Source: CAVOAK01 sp963664465
Lineage (GTDB): Bacteria > Pseudomonadota > Alphaproteobacteria > UBA8366 > CAVOAK01
Direction: 5' to 3'
Length of the DNA: 64,000 nt
NCBI GenBank assembly: GCA_963664465.2
Contig: CAXXSU010000002.1
Span: 186,001 to 250,000 of the forward strand
Positions 8,669 to 17,532 of this stretch are shown here, piece by piece (within the stretch, counting starts at the first letter, position 1; every line of letters starts with the position of its first letter). The position numbers and the translations under genes are program-made. The notes below the pieces were generated by a model. That model was not told where the DNA came from and made no database searches. It worked only from the letters and a program-made list of their open reading frames with translations.

Positions 8669-10563
8669 GGTCGCTCGGCGGCGCTGTCCGGAGGTACCGT
8701 GCCGGAGATGGCCTTGGGCCTTAGTTGCACATGACGCAAGAGAGCAACGATTGCGGCCGGCGTGACACCAGAAATTCGCTCGGCCGCTCCGAGCGTTACA
8801 GGTTGCGCGAGCATCAACTTCTCCCGTGCCTCGTTCGACAATCCACCTATTTCAGCGTAATCGAGATCGCTCGGCAGCCGAAGCGACTCGTCGCGTCGAA
8901 ATGCCCGGATGTCAGCGTCCTGCCGCTGCAGATACCCGGAGTATCGCGCGTCGATTTCAAGTTGCTCGGCAACCCACTCCGGAATTTCAGCCAGTTGTGG
9001 CCAATACGCCGACAAGCGAACGACGTCAATTCCAGGATGGGCAAGGAGATCGGCGGCACTGCGGCGAACGCCGTCCTGCTTAATCGCAAAGCCATTCTTG
9101 CGCAGGACATCTGGGCTCGCGCGCAAAGCCTGGGCCATCGCCTTGCCTTGCTCGAGCTGAACCCGCCTTCGCGACCATGCTTCGGCGCGAAGTGAAGAGA
9201 TGCATCCGGCGCCGATACCTGCGTCTGTCAGACGGTGTTCAGCGTTGTCGGCCCTGAGCTGCAGGCGATACTCGGCCCGCGAGGTGAACATACGATATGG
9301 TTCGGACGTTCCCTTTGTTACGAGATCGTCGATCAGCACCCCGATATAGGCATCCGCCCGGTCGAGCGTGAAGGAGGTGCTACCGGAAACCAGCCGTGCC
9401 GCATTGACGCCAGCAATCAGACCTTGCGCCGCGGCCTCCTCGTAACCGGTTGTCCCGTTGATTTGGCCGGCAAAGAACAGGTGGCCAATGCGCTTTGTCT
9501 CGAGTGTTGCGGCAAGTTCGCGCGGATCCACAAAATCATACTCGATGGCATATCCCGGCCGGCTAATTTCGGCGCGTTCAAGACCCGGTATCGTCTGCAC
9601 AAAGGTCGCTTGTATGTCCCGCGGCAATGCCGTCGAGATCCCATTGGGATAGATCGTCTCGTCGTTCAATCCTTCTGGCTCGAGAAATATCTGGTGCCTT
9701 TCTTTGTCGGCGAAGCGGACTACTTTGTCCTCGATCGACGGGCAGTAACGCGGTCCGGTTCCAGCGATTTGCCCCGAATAAACTGGAGAGCTTGAAAGAT
9801 TGTCCCGGATCACCGTATGAGTTGCCGCCGTTGTTGCCGTCACATGACAACATATCTGCGGCGTCTCGATTCGCTCGGTTAAAAACGAGAACGGAGATGG
9901 CGGATCGTCGCCGAGTTGAAGCTGAAGTCCGGACCAGTCAATGGAGTTTCGGTTCAAACGCGGCGGCGTTCCGGTCTTGAGCCGTCCGAAGGAAAATCCG
10001 GCGCGCGCTAAAGTCGCGGACAGACCATAGCTCGCATCGTCACCGACCCGGCCGGCCGGAATGCGCTCGCGTCCAATGTAAATCATGCCGCGCAAAAAAG
10101 TTCCCGTCGTCAACACTACCGCGGCACCGCGGACCTCCGATCCGTCAGCACAAACGACGCCGGCAACAGTGCCGGCTCCGTCGATCAGCAAATCTTCGAT
10201 TGCGGCTTCCCGGATTTCGAGATTTATCTGATCCTCCAGAATTTCCTGCATTACCCGCCGGTAGAGTTTGCGATCAGCCTGCGCCCGCGGTCCCCGGACG
10301 GCGGGTCCTTTGCTGCGGTTGAGCATTCGGAACTGAATCCCGGCGCGGTCGATCGTCCGGCCCATTACGCCATCGAGCGCGTCGATCTCTCGCACCAGAT
10401 GTCCCTTGCCCAAGCCACCGATCGCCGGGTTGCAGGACATCTCGCCGATCGTCGCGCGCTTGTGGGTAACTAAAAGCGTCCGTGCGCCACATCTCGCTGC
10501 GGCTGACGCCGCTTCGCATCCCGCGTGACCGCCGCCGACAACGATAACGTCATAGCGTCGCAT
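8665..10563 (-). CDS. mnmG: tRNA uridine-5-carboxymethylaminomethyl modification enzyme MnmG
   Basis: FAD-dependent GidA protein that with MnmE installs the cmnm5 group on the wobble uridine of some tRNAs. 632 residues from the ATG at 10563 (MRRYDVIVVGGGHAGCEAA), which matches family length; an in-frame upstream ATG at 10599 would add 12 residues. The FAD dinucleotide motif is GGGHAG near residue 10; GidA signatures SCNPAIGGLGKGHLVREIDALDG and GYEEAAAQG are present. The C-terminal helical MnmE-contact domain ends in GVTPAAIVALLRHVQ. It is followed by rsmG with a 4-base overlap. Confidence 0.97.
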   Translation of the reverse strand: MRRYDVIVVGGGHAGCEAASAAARCGARTLLVTHKRATIGEMSCNPAIGGLGKGHLVREIDALDGVMGRTIDRAGIQFRMLNRSKGPAVRGPRAQADRKLYRRVMQEILEDQINLEIREAAIEDLLIDGAGTVAGVVCADGSEVRGAAVVLTTGTFLRGMIYIGRERIPAGRVGDDASYGLSATLARAGFSFGRLKTGTPPRLNRNSIDWSGLQLQLGDDPPSPFSFLTERIETPQICCHVTATTAATHTVIRDNLSSSPVYSGQIAGTGPRYCPSIEDKVVRFADKERHQIFLEPEGLNDETIYPNGISTALPRDIQATFVQTIPGLERAEISRPGYAIEYDFVDPRELAATLETKRIGHLFFAGQINGTTGYEEAAAQGLIAGVNAARLVSGSTSFTLDRADAYIGVLIDDLVTKGTSEPYRMFTSRAEYRLQLRADNAEHRLTDAGIGAGCISSLRAEAWSRRRVQLEQGKAMAQALRASPDVLRKNGFAIKQDGVRRSAADLLAHPGIDVVRLSAYWPQLAEIPEWVAEQLEIDARYSGYLQRQDADIRAFRRDESLRLPSDLDYAEIGGLSNEAREKLMLAQPVTLGAAERISGVTPAAIVALLRHVQLRPKAISGTVPPDSAAERP

Positions 10564-10684
10564 GGCGCGAAATCTAGACGCAGCCATGCGCCGCGTCAAA
10601 GGATGCCATGCCAGCGCAGTTCACGTCTGCTCCAGAGAACGCCGCACGACCTGTAACATTATCCGTCCCCTCGCCGACCCGCGA

Positions 10685-10700
10685 CGTTTCACGTGACACA
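10685..10700. promoter_or_regulatory. parS-like site 2 (mnmG-mnmE spacer)
   Basis: CGTTTCACGTGACACA matches the 16-bp parS consensus at 14 positions. It lies just after the mnmE stop codon. One base of the right half-site (A to C) breaks the palindrome, so affinity may be lower than site 1. Confidence 0.7.
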
Positions 10701-10711
10701 TCACTTGCCGA

Positions 10712-12043
10712 TCACTTGCCGATGCAAAAATCCCGGAAGACAACGTCGAGGATATCCTCAACATCGACGCGCCCCGTAATATGGCCCAATGCGCGGACCG
10801 CCAGGCGCAGATCTTCTGCCACCAGCTCCGGCAACGCAGCGGAAGCGGCACGCTGCAGTGCCGACTTACAGTCAACGACTGCCTCGCGATGACGAGCCCT
10901 GGTTATCATTGGCGCTGCCGTAAGGCCAATACGCTCGGCGACAAGCTCCCGCAGGCCGGTCAACAATGCGTCCACGCCATCGCCGGACCTGACCGAAATC
11001 GCGAAGCTCTTAAGGCCCGCATCAGGCGCCCAGGCGGGCACAGGCGAGAGATCAATTTTGTTGATGACGACGATGGTATCCTGGTCGACATACGACATCC
11101 CTTCCAACGGCGCCTCAGTGGCATCGAAGATCGCGATCTTGAGATCGGCCCGCGCTGCTGCTCCGAGCGCCCTTCGCACGCCCTCTCGTTCGACGTCGTC
11201 GTCTGCTTCACAAATGCCCGCCGTATCGGCCAACACCACTGGATACCCCGCCAAATCAAGGTGAACTTCAATCACGTCGCGTGTGGTGCCGGCCTGCGAG
11301 GAGACGATGGCGGCTTCGCGCTGAGCAAGCAGATTGAGTAGGCTCGACTTGCCAGCGTTCGGCGGGCCAATTATGGCAATGTCGAGACCCGACCGCAGCC
11401 GCTCCCCTCGCCGCGCATCATCAAGATGTTGTGTTAATTCATCGGTAATCACCAAAATATGGTGCTTTTCCTCGGCAGAGATCGCGTCGGGCAAGTCCTC
11501 ATCCGGAAAGTCGATATCCGCCTCCAGATGGGCCAAAATGTGCGTCAATCTTTCGGCCCAAGATTCGTAAAGCCGGCGCAGCACACCCTCGCTCTGCCGC
11601 AAGGCCTGCCGACGCTGAGCGTCCGTCTCAGCATCGATCAAGTCGATAATCCCTTCCGATTCGGTTAGGTCGATCTTGCCGCCGAGAAAGGCGCGCCGGG
11701 TAAACTCCCCGGGCTCGGCAAATCGCAAGCCGGACCTTTGGGATAAAGCCTCGAGTACCGCAGCCGGAACCGCGACCCCGCCATGAATATGGAACTCGAC
11801 GACATCCTCCCCGGTATAGCTGTTCGGAGCGGGGAACCAAACTGCGAGGCCATCGTCCAGCCGCTCGCCGCTGGCCGGGTCACGCAGACCAACCCTATGA
11901 AGAGCGCGGGCGGTGTCTGCCGGCTGGCCAGTGAACGCCGCATACGTCCCGCCCGCTTCCGGGCCGGATATCCGAACGACGGCAATGCCAGCCCGACCAG
12001 GCGCACTGGAGAGGGCATAGATCGTTTCCGCAGCACCCGACAT
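10712..12043 (-). CDS. mnmE: tRNA modification GTPase MnmE
   Basis: GTPase partner of MnmG in wobble-uridine modification. 443 residues: N-terminal folate-binding-type domain (ETIYALSSAPGRAGIAVVRISG), central helical domain, inserted G domain with P-loop GPPNAGKSSLLN, switch II DTAGI and NKIDL, and the diagnostic C-terminal CIGK motif with Cys four residues from the end. It lies upstream of mnmG on the same strand, separated by a spacer containing parS site 2. A 191-base divergent spacer separates it from the DUF255 gene. Confidence 0.97.
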   Translation of the reverse strand: MSGAAETIYALSSAPGRAGIAVVRISGPEAGGTYAAFTGQPADTARALHRVGLRDPASGERLDDGLAVWFPAPNSYTGEDVVEFHIHGGVAVPAAVLEALSQRSGLRFAEPGEFTRRAFLGGKIDLTESEGIIDLIDAETDAQRRQALRQSEGVLRRLYESWAERLTHILAHLEADIDFPDEDLPDAISAEEKHHILVITDELTQHLDDARRGERLRSGLDIAIIGPPNAGKSSLLNLLAQREAAIVSSQAGTTRDVIEVHLDLAGYPVVLADTAGICEADDDVEREGVRRALGAAARADLKIAIFDATEAPLEGMSYVDQDTIVVINKIDLSPVPAWAPDAGLKSFAISVRSGDGVDALLTGLRELVAERIGLTAAPMITRARHREAVVDCKSALQRAASAALPELVAEDLRLAVRALGHITGRVDVEDILDVVFRDFCIGK

Positions 12044-12234
12044 CGATTATCTGCATCCCGGATTGTCGGATCGTTGAGATCCGCTTCGCCACGGCGACAA
12101 TTTAGTGGGCATCGCCGGGTGCGGCAACGCGTGGACCACTCGCAGCATCGTATCGCGGTGAGTTTTTCGGTAAAACCGGACAGGGCGCGCACTGCAATCT
12201 GTGCTAGGAGTGGGCGCCCGCGGAATGGGAGCCA

Positions 12235-14253
12235 ATGGCCCAAAACCAACTTCACCTAGAAACAAGTCCCTACTTGCTGCAGCACAAGGACAATGCGGTC
12301 CATTGGCAGCCTTGGGGTGAGGGTGCGCTTGCAGATGCGAAGCGTGAGGGGAAACCTATACTCCTGTCCGTCGGCTATGCCGCCTGCCACTGGTGCCACG
12401 TGATGGCGCATGAGAGCTTCGAGAACCAAGAAACGGCAAGCCTGATGAACGAGCATTTCGTTTCCATCAAGGTCGACCGCGAAGAACGTCCCGACCTCGA
12501 CATGATTTATCAGTCGGCGCTGGCAATGTTGGGCGAGCAAGGTGGCTGGCCGCTGACGATGTTTCTCACACCCGGCGGCGATCCTTTCTGGGGCGGGACA
12601 TATTTCCCACCCGAACCTCGTTTTGGGCGCCCCGGATTTCCCGATGTGCTGCGCGGCGTATCTTCGGTGTTTCGGACCGATCCTGAGAAAGTTGCCAACA
12701 GTGTGGAGACATTGCGTGACGGCTTAAAACGACTCGCCGGCTCGCAGTCTGGAAACCAGATATCGCGGGCAGCCATGGACACGGTCGCCGAACGGCTGGT
12801 GCGTGAAGTCGACCCATTTCGCGGTGGCATCGGCAGCGCCCCAAAATTTCCACAGGTCATGTTGCTCGAACAATTGTGGCGCGCCTGGAAGCGTACGCAC
12901 CAGGCGCCGTTCTTCAATGCCGTCGAATTGACCCTAGGCCAAATGAGCCAAGGCGGAATCTATGATCACGTGGGCGGCGGATATTCCCGGTATTCCGTCG
13001 ACGAGCGCTGGCTGGTGCCACATTTCGAAAAGATGCTTTACGACAATGCGCTGTTGGTCGAGCTCCTGACGCTCGTCTGGCAGGAGACCCGCTCGCCACT
13101 CTATGCCATGCGCGTCAGTGAGACATTGGAATGGATCCTCCGCGACATGGTCATTGACGAGGGCGGGATCGTGAGCTCGCTCGATGCTGACAGCGAGGGC
13201 GAAGAGGGCCGTTATTACGTCTGGGATGAGGCTTCTGTTGATGCGCTGTTGGGCGGCGATGCCGACGTATTCAAAAGCCACTACGACGTAACCGCGAGCG
13301 GCAACTGGGAAGGAAAGGTGATCCTTAACCGCCTGCGAGCCGTATCGCTAGCCGACGCGGCGACGGAAGCGACGCTCGCAGACTGCCGAAAAACTTTGCT
13401 CGATGCGCGCGCCAAGCGCGTCCCGCCCGGCAAAGACGACAAAGTGCTCGCGGACTGGAACGGTCTGATGATTTCGGCATTCACAAACGCCGCCGCTGCC
13501 TTTGATCGTGAAGACTGGCTCGACGCCGCGAGACGCGCGTTCGCATTTGTCGAGCAGCACATGATGGACCAGGGCCGGCTTATGCATAGCTGGTGCGCCG
13601 GCTATGCAAGACATCCAGCGACGCTCGACGACTACGCGAATTTATGCCGCGCGGCCGTTATCCTTTTCGAGGTGACAGGAGAACCGCGGTATCTGATGCA
13701 GGCCGAATCATGGTTTGCAACCGTGCAGGAACATTACGCTGACCCTCAAGGCGGCGGATACTTCTTTGCGGCCGCGGACACACCGCATCTTATCACCCGC
13801 GCCAAGACCGCTGCCGATAGCGCAGCGCCAGCCGGCAACGGCACTCTGGCAGGCGTACTGGCCCGCATGTACTACTTGACCGGAGACGACACGTATCGGG
13901 CGGAGAGCGAGAAGCTCATAGCGGCCTTTACGGGCGAGCTCGAATCCAACCTGTTGCCATTGTCGACGCTCGTGAACAGCGCCGAGCTGCTAGCGGAGGC
14001 ATTGCAAATCGTCATCGTCGGCGATCGCGACGAGCCGTCGACCGTAGCCTTGCTCGCAGCGGTCTACGCCGCCTCGCTGCCCAACAAAGTGCTGCAGGTC
14101 ATCGCGCCGGGGACTGTTCTGCCGGACCATCACCCGGCGCAGGGCAAAGGACAGGTATCAGGCACCGCTACGGCATACGTTTGCCTAGGCCCCGTCTGCT
14201 CACCACCTTTTGTGGCGTCCGAGGCGTTGGCCGCCGACCTGAAGGGGCGATGA
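12235..14253 (+). CDS. DUF255 thioredoxin-domain protein (YyaL/SPATA20 family)
   Basis: 672-residue cytoplasmic protein of the thioredoxin-fold plus six-hairpin-glycosidase-like family. The N-terminal thioredoxin-like domain has CHWC at residues 51-54 (GYAACHWCHVMAHESF), and the family signature ERPDLDMIYQ and GGWPLTMFLTP follow. The long helical repeat region includes KFPQVMLLEQLW and PHFEKMLYDNALL. The molecular function is not settled for this family. The stop is 1 base before the start of the disrupted ogt-like gene, suggesting they were co-transcribed. Confidence 0.9.
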   Translation: MAQNQLHLETSPYLLQHKDNAVHWQPWGEGALADAKREGKPILLSVGYAACHWCHVMAHESFENQETASLMNEHFVSIKVDREERPDLDMIYQSALAMLGEQGGWPLTMFLTPGGDPFWGGTYFPPEPRFGRPGFPDVLRGVSSVFRTDPEKVANSVETLRDGLKRLAGSQSGNQISRAAMDTVAERLVREVDPFRGGIGSAPKFPQVMLLEQLWRAWKRTHQAPFFNAVELTLGQMSQGGIYDHVGGGYSRYSVDERWLVPHFEKMLYDNALLVELLTLVWQETRSPLYAMRVSETLEWILRDMVIDEGGIVSSLDADSEGEEGRYYVWDEASVDALLGGDADVFKSHYDVTASGNWEGKVILNRLRAVSLADAATEATLADCRKTLLDARAKRVPPGKDDKVLADWNGLMISAFTNAAAAFDREDWLDAARRAFAFVEQHMMDQGRLMHSWCAGYARHPATLDDYANLCRAAVILFEVTGEPRYLMQAESWFATVQEHYADPQGGGYFFAAADTPHLITRAKTAADSAAPAGNGTLAGVLARMYYLTGDDTYRAESEKLIAAFTGELESNLLPLSTLVNSAELLAEALQIVIVGDRDEPSTVALLAAVYAASLPNKVLQVIAPGTVLPDHHPAQGKGQVSGTATAYVCLGPVCSPPFVASEALAADLKGR

Positions 14254-14474
14254 TATGGGCGCGTTCCAACAGATAACTATGGAAAGCCCGCTTGGACAGT
14301 TAAGCGTCGTCGCGTCCAGCGACGCAATCGTGCGCTTGCGTATCGGCGATAACGGCGCAGGCGACGCCAATGAAACGCCGCTACTGCTCGAAGCAAGTGC
14401 GCAGCTCGAAGCCTATTTCGCACGCCGATTGCGGCGATTCGACCTGCCGCTTACCCCCGCGGCGACTATGTTTC

Positions 14475-15908
14475 TCGGGGATGTCCCGACCGCTGTTGAA
14501 AATGTGAGGTAGGCGTTGCTCGCCTTGAGCCGGTAGGCTCGGGGTGTTGAATCCAACGAAAGGAAAGCAACGCCATGAAGAAATCTACCACATCGGCCGC
14601 TGTTGTCCCGGCGGCAATCATCGAAGATGCCTGGCAAGAGGTTGGCGCGAGCTTCGAGCGCTTCTGCCTGACGACCGGCCTCGCGACCTTGGCCAGCATG
14701 CTGGAGGAGGATGCGACCCAGGTGTGCGGTGCCCGCTACGACCGCGCCGACGGAAGGGATGGGCACCGCTGGGGCAAGACCACGGGGAAGGTCGGCTTCC
14801 ATGGGGGTAAGGTCGAGTTCGAGCGGCCCCGCGTACGTCGCCGCGACGGCGGCGAGGTCACCCTACCGAGTTGGGAGGCGGCGTTGTCGGAGGACCTGCT
14901 GGGCAAGTGGGCGCTCAACCTGATGCTGATCAACGTCTCGACGCGCAAGTTCGGCCGCGCCGTCCGCCTGCCGGAGGGCGACGTGCCCGCGCCGAACGGA
15001 GCGGGGGTGTCCAAGTCGGCGGTATCGCGCCGGTTCGTGGCGTTGTCGGCGGAGCGCATGAAGCAATGGATGGCGGCCGACCTGTCCAATCTGGATCTGC
15101 TGATCATCCAGATTGACGGCATCCACATCGATGAGGACTTGATGCTGCTGGCCGCCGTCGGCATCGACGGCAACGGCGAGAAGCATCCCCTCGGCGTGAT
15201 CGAGGGGGCGACCGAGAATACCGCCGTGGTGCAGGCGCTGCTCGACAACCTGGTCGGGCGTGGTCTGGAGGCGGCGGTCTGCCGCCTGTTCATCATCGAC
15301 GGGGCCAAGGCGCTGTCCAAGGCGATCCGCAACACCTTCGGCCGCCATACGCCGATCCAGCGTTGCCAGGTCCACAAGGCCCGCAACATCACCGAGCGCC
15401 TTGCCAAGCCCTTGCATGCCAGCGTCCGCAAAGCGCTGCGCCAAGCGTGGGAACTGGACGACGCCGACAAGGCCGAGCGGCTGATCAAGAACTTGGCGCG
15501 GCGCCTGGAACATGACGCGCCCGGCGTCGCCGCCAGCATCCTGGAGGGCCTCGACGAGATCCTCACCGTTACCCGCCTGGGCCTGCCGGTCGAACTGCGC
15601 CGTTCGCTCGCCTGCACCAACATCATCGAGAACATGAACGGGACCATCCGGCAGGTCTGCCGCAACGTCAAACGCTGGCGGGACGCCAAGATGGCGCTCC
15701 GCTGGACCGGCGCCGCCATGCTGGAGGCCGCCAAGGGCTTCCGAAGGCTCAAAGCCCACAAGCAACTACCGATCCTGCGGGCGGCCCTCGCGGCCCACCA
15801 GGCAAGTCACTCCATCAACCCCGACCTTGAACAGAAGGCCAAGGCTGCGTAGCCTGCTCAACCAGCAATGCCTGCTGAACGAATTTCAACAGTAGGCGGG
15901 ACATTCCC
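14475..15908 (+). mobile_element. IS256-type element inserted in the ogt-like gene
   Basis: About 1.43 kb. Imperfect terminal repeats are GGGGATGTCCCG at 14477 and the complement of CGGGACATTCCC ending at 15908, continuing as similar CTGTTGAA blocks. The flanks share TATGTTTC (14467-14474 and 15909-15916), an 8-bp target duplication as expected for IS256. Confidence 0.9.
14575..15852 (+). CDS. IS256-type transposase
   Basis: Mutator-like DDE transposase of 425 residues, full length. Catalytic contexts are LIIQIDGIHIDEDL (first Asp), LFIIDGAKALSKAI (second Asp), the C/H motif RCQVHKARNI, and the catalytic Glu in TNIIENMNGTIRQV. A strong purine-rich ribosome-binding site (GAAAGGAAAG) precedes the ATG. 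The gene looks intact, so this element may still be mobile. Confidence 0.93.
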   Translation: MKKSTTSAAVVPAAIIEDAWQEVGASFERFCLTTGLATLASMLEEDATQVCGARYDRADGRDGHRWGKTTGKVGFHGGKVEFERPRVRRRDGGEVTLPSWEAALSEDLLGKWALNLMLINVSTRKFGRAVRLPEGDVPAPNGAGVSKSAVSRRFVALSAERMKQWMAADLSNLDLLIIQIDGIHIDEDLMLLAAVGIDGNGEKHPLGVIEGATENTAVVQALLDNLVGRGLEAAVCRLFIIDGAKALSKAIRNTFGRHTPIQRCQVHKARNITERLAKPLHASVRKALRQAWELDDADKAERLIKNLARRLEHDAPGVAASILEGLDEILTVTRLGLPVELRRSLACTNIIENMNGTIRQVCRNVKRWRDAKMALRWTGAAMLEAAKGFRRLKAHKQLPILRAALAAHQASHSINPDLEQKAKAA

Positions 15909-16175
15909 TATGTTTCAGCAACGAATGCGCGACTTCATGCTGTCAATTCCTTCTGGCGAAACCCGTAGCTATGGGGAAGCAGCAAGCTCTCTCGGATCCG
16001 CGCCGCGCGCCGTCGGCCAGGCATGCGGGCGCAATCCAATCCCCGTCATCGTTCCTTGCCACCGCATTATCGCCGCTGCCGGTCGAATAGGCGGATTCTC
16101 AGGTGGCGACGGACTGCCAACCAAGCGCCGCCTGCTCGCATTAGAGGCCGTTTTGCCCATTGGAAAGGTGCCGAT

Positions 16176-17147
16176 ATGACGCACGCTATTCGCATTCACG
16201 AAACCGGAGGTCCTGAAGTCCTCAAATGGCAAGAAGTTGCCGTTTCGGATCCCCAACCCGGAGAGGCGCGCGTCCGCCAAACTGCCGCGGGCCTCAATTT
16301 CATCGATGTCTATCATCGTACCGGGCAATATCCCATGGAGTTGCCGTTTACGATCGGCATGGAGGGTGCCGGCGTGATTGAAGCCGTCGGCAACGATGTC
16401 ACAGATGTGAAACCTGGCGACAGAGTTGCCTACGCCGATCTGCCGGTTGGCGCGTACGCCGAAGCACGTGTCATTCCCGCGCACCGGCTCGTGCCGCTGC
16501 CGGACACGATTTCCGACGCACAGGCCGCTGCCATGATGTTGCAGGGCATGACGGCGGAATACTTGCTGCGACGCACATTCAAAGTCGAGGCAGGCCAAAC
16601 GGTCCTGTTCCATGCTGCCGCCGGAGGCGTCGGACTCATCGCCTGCCAATGGCTCAAATTGCTTGGCGCGAATGTGATCGGCACCGTCGGCTCAGACGCC
16701 AAGGCCGAGCTCGCGCGGACGCACGGCTGCGACCATACAATTATTTATACGCGCGAAGATTTTGTAGCCCGCGTACGCGAGATCACGAACGGAGCCGGTG
16801 TTCCCGTGGTCTATGATTCGGTCGGCAAGGACACGTTCGGCGGCTCGCTCGATTGCCTCTCGCCGCGCGGCATGTTGGTGCTTTTCGGCGCCGCTTCGGG
16901 TCCGGTATCCGCGTTCAATACCGGACTCCTGGCGCAAAAAGGATCGCTCTATCTGACGCGTCCGACGCTGATGACATACAACGCGGCGCGGGAAGATCTG
17001 CTGACAAGCGCGCGGGCGTTGTTTGACGCCGTAGCACAGGGTGTCCGCATCGAAGTCAATCAGACATACCCCCTCCGCGAGGCGGCGGCGGCGCACCAGG
17101 CGCTGGAAGCGCGAAAGACAACCGGCTCGACAATTCTCGAAATCTAG
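16176..17147 (+). CDS. NADPH:quinone oxidoreductase (zinc-independent MDR)
   Basis: 323-residue medium-chain reductase of the quinone oxidoreductase (QOR) branch, probably NADPH-dependent and cytosolic. It has the GroES-like N-terminal domain (MTHAIRIHETGGPEVLKWQ, LNFIDVYHRTGQYP) and the Rossmann segment with AAAGGVGLIACQWLKLLGA; the zinc-binding cysteines of alcohol dehydrogenases are absent. Its ATG overlaps the ogt-like stop codon (ATGA), so the two genes were translationally coupled before the IS insertion. The insertion may therefore reduce its expression. Confidence 0.92.
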   Translation: MTHAIRIHETGGPEVLKWQEVAVSDPQPGEARVRQTAAGLNFIDVYHRTGQYPMELPFTIGMEGAGVIEAVGNDVTDVKPGDRVAYADLPVGAYAEARVIPAHRLVPLPDTISDAQAAAMMLQGMTAEYLLRRTFKVEAGQTVLFHAAAGGVGLIACQWLKLLGANVIGTVGSDAKAELARTHGCDHTIIYTREDFVARVREITNGAGVPVVYDSVGKDTFGGSLDCLSPRGMLVLFGAASGPVSAFNTGLLAQKGSLYLTRPTLMTYNAAREDLLTSARALFDAVAQGVRIEVNQTYPLREAAAAHQALEARKTTGSTILEI

Positions 17148-17296
17148 CAGCCGAAGGTGCGGCCACCCCGGTTCCAGAACTGCGTACCCTTGTGCAAATA
17201 GATCGCGGCGCGGAACTGGCCTCGTGCGAACTCGAAACATCGCGCGGCGGCCCTGACTGCAAAAGCAGTTGCACCGGTGTCGTAGCCCCAAAACAC
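17144..17296 (-). CDS. Possible small protein convergent with the quinone oxidoreductase
   Basis: A 50-residue frame that starts at GTG 17296, has the purine-rich stretch GGGGGCGAG just upstream, and is rich in ordinary protein composition (WGYDTGATAFAVRAAARCFE, then a FWNRGGRT end). Its stop TAG shares bases with the oxidoreductase TAG (the palindrome CTAG). The frame extends 14 further codons upstream without an ATG, so it could instead be the end of a decayed gene. I do not recognise the family. The remaining bases 17297-17532 up to rho show no convincing gene. Confidence 0.3.
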   Translation of the reverse strand: MFWGYDTGATAFAVRAAARCFEFARGQFRAAIYLHKGTQFWNRGGRTFGC

Positions 17297-17532
17297 CGTC
17301 TCGCCCCCATAAAAAGGGCGGTCTCGGCACCATTCGTATTAGGGGTTATGCCTAATTTGGCAAATATAATGTGGAACTACGGCGCTTCGAGCGCAATTCC
17401 GGCGGAAGTTCGACTGAATTCGATAACCCAATAACAAGATATTGTGGTGATATCTTAGATTTGGCCGAAGACTTAGAGTCTTGGCTTGGAAAATTGACCT
17501 TAGACCGCCGTCGTCAATGCGATTTAACCGTC

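Larger units (their letters stand above)
14255..16179 (+). pseudogene. ogt: Methylated-DNA-protein cysteine methyltransferase, split by an IS
   Basis: DNA-repair alkyltransferase gene interrupted by an IS256-type element. The 5' part (14255-14474) reads MGAFQQITMESPLGQLSVVAS through PLTPAATMF. The 3' part (15909-16179) resumes MFQQRMRDFMLSIPSGETRSYGE and contains the active-site motif IPVIVPCHRII and the helix-turn-helix region. Joining the two at the duplicated target TATGTTTC restores a single frame ending 4 bases into the next gene. As it stands, the N-terminal part runs into IS sequence and stops at 14512, so the enzyme is probably inactive. Confidence 0.9.

Noticed and set aside
14736..15765. 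Two long frames antisense to the IS256 transposase
   Set aside because: Overlap an intact transposase; no motif or start signal.
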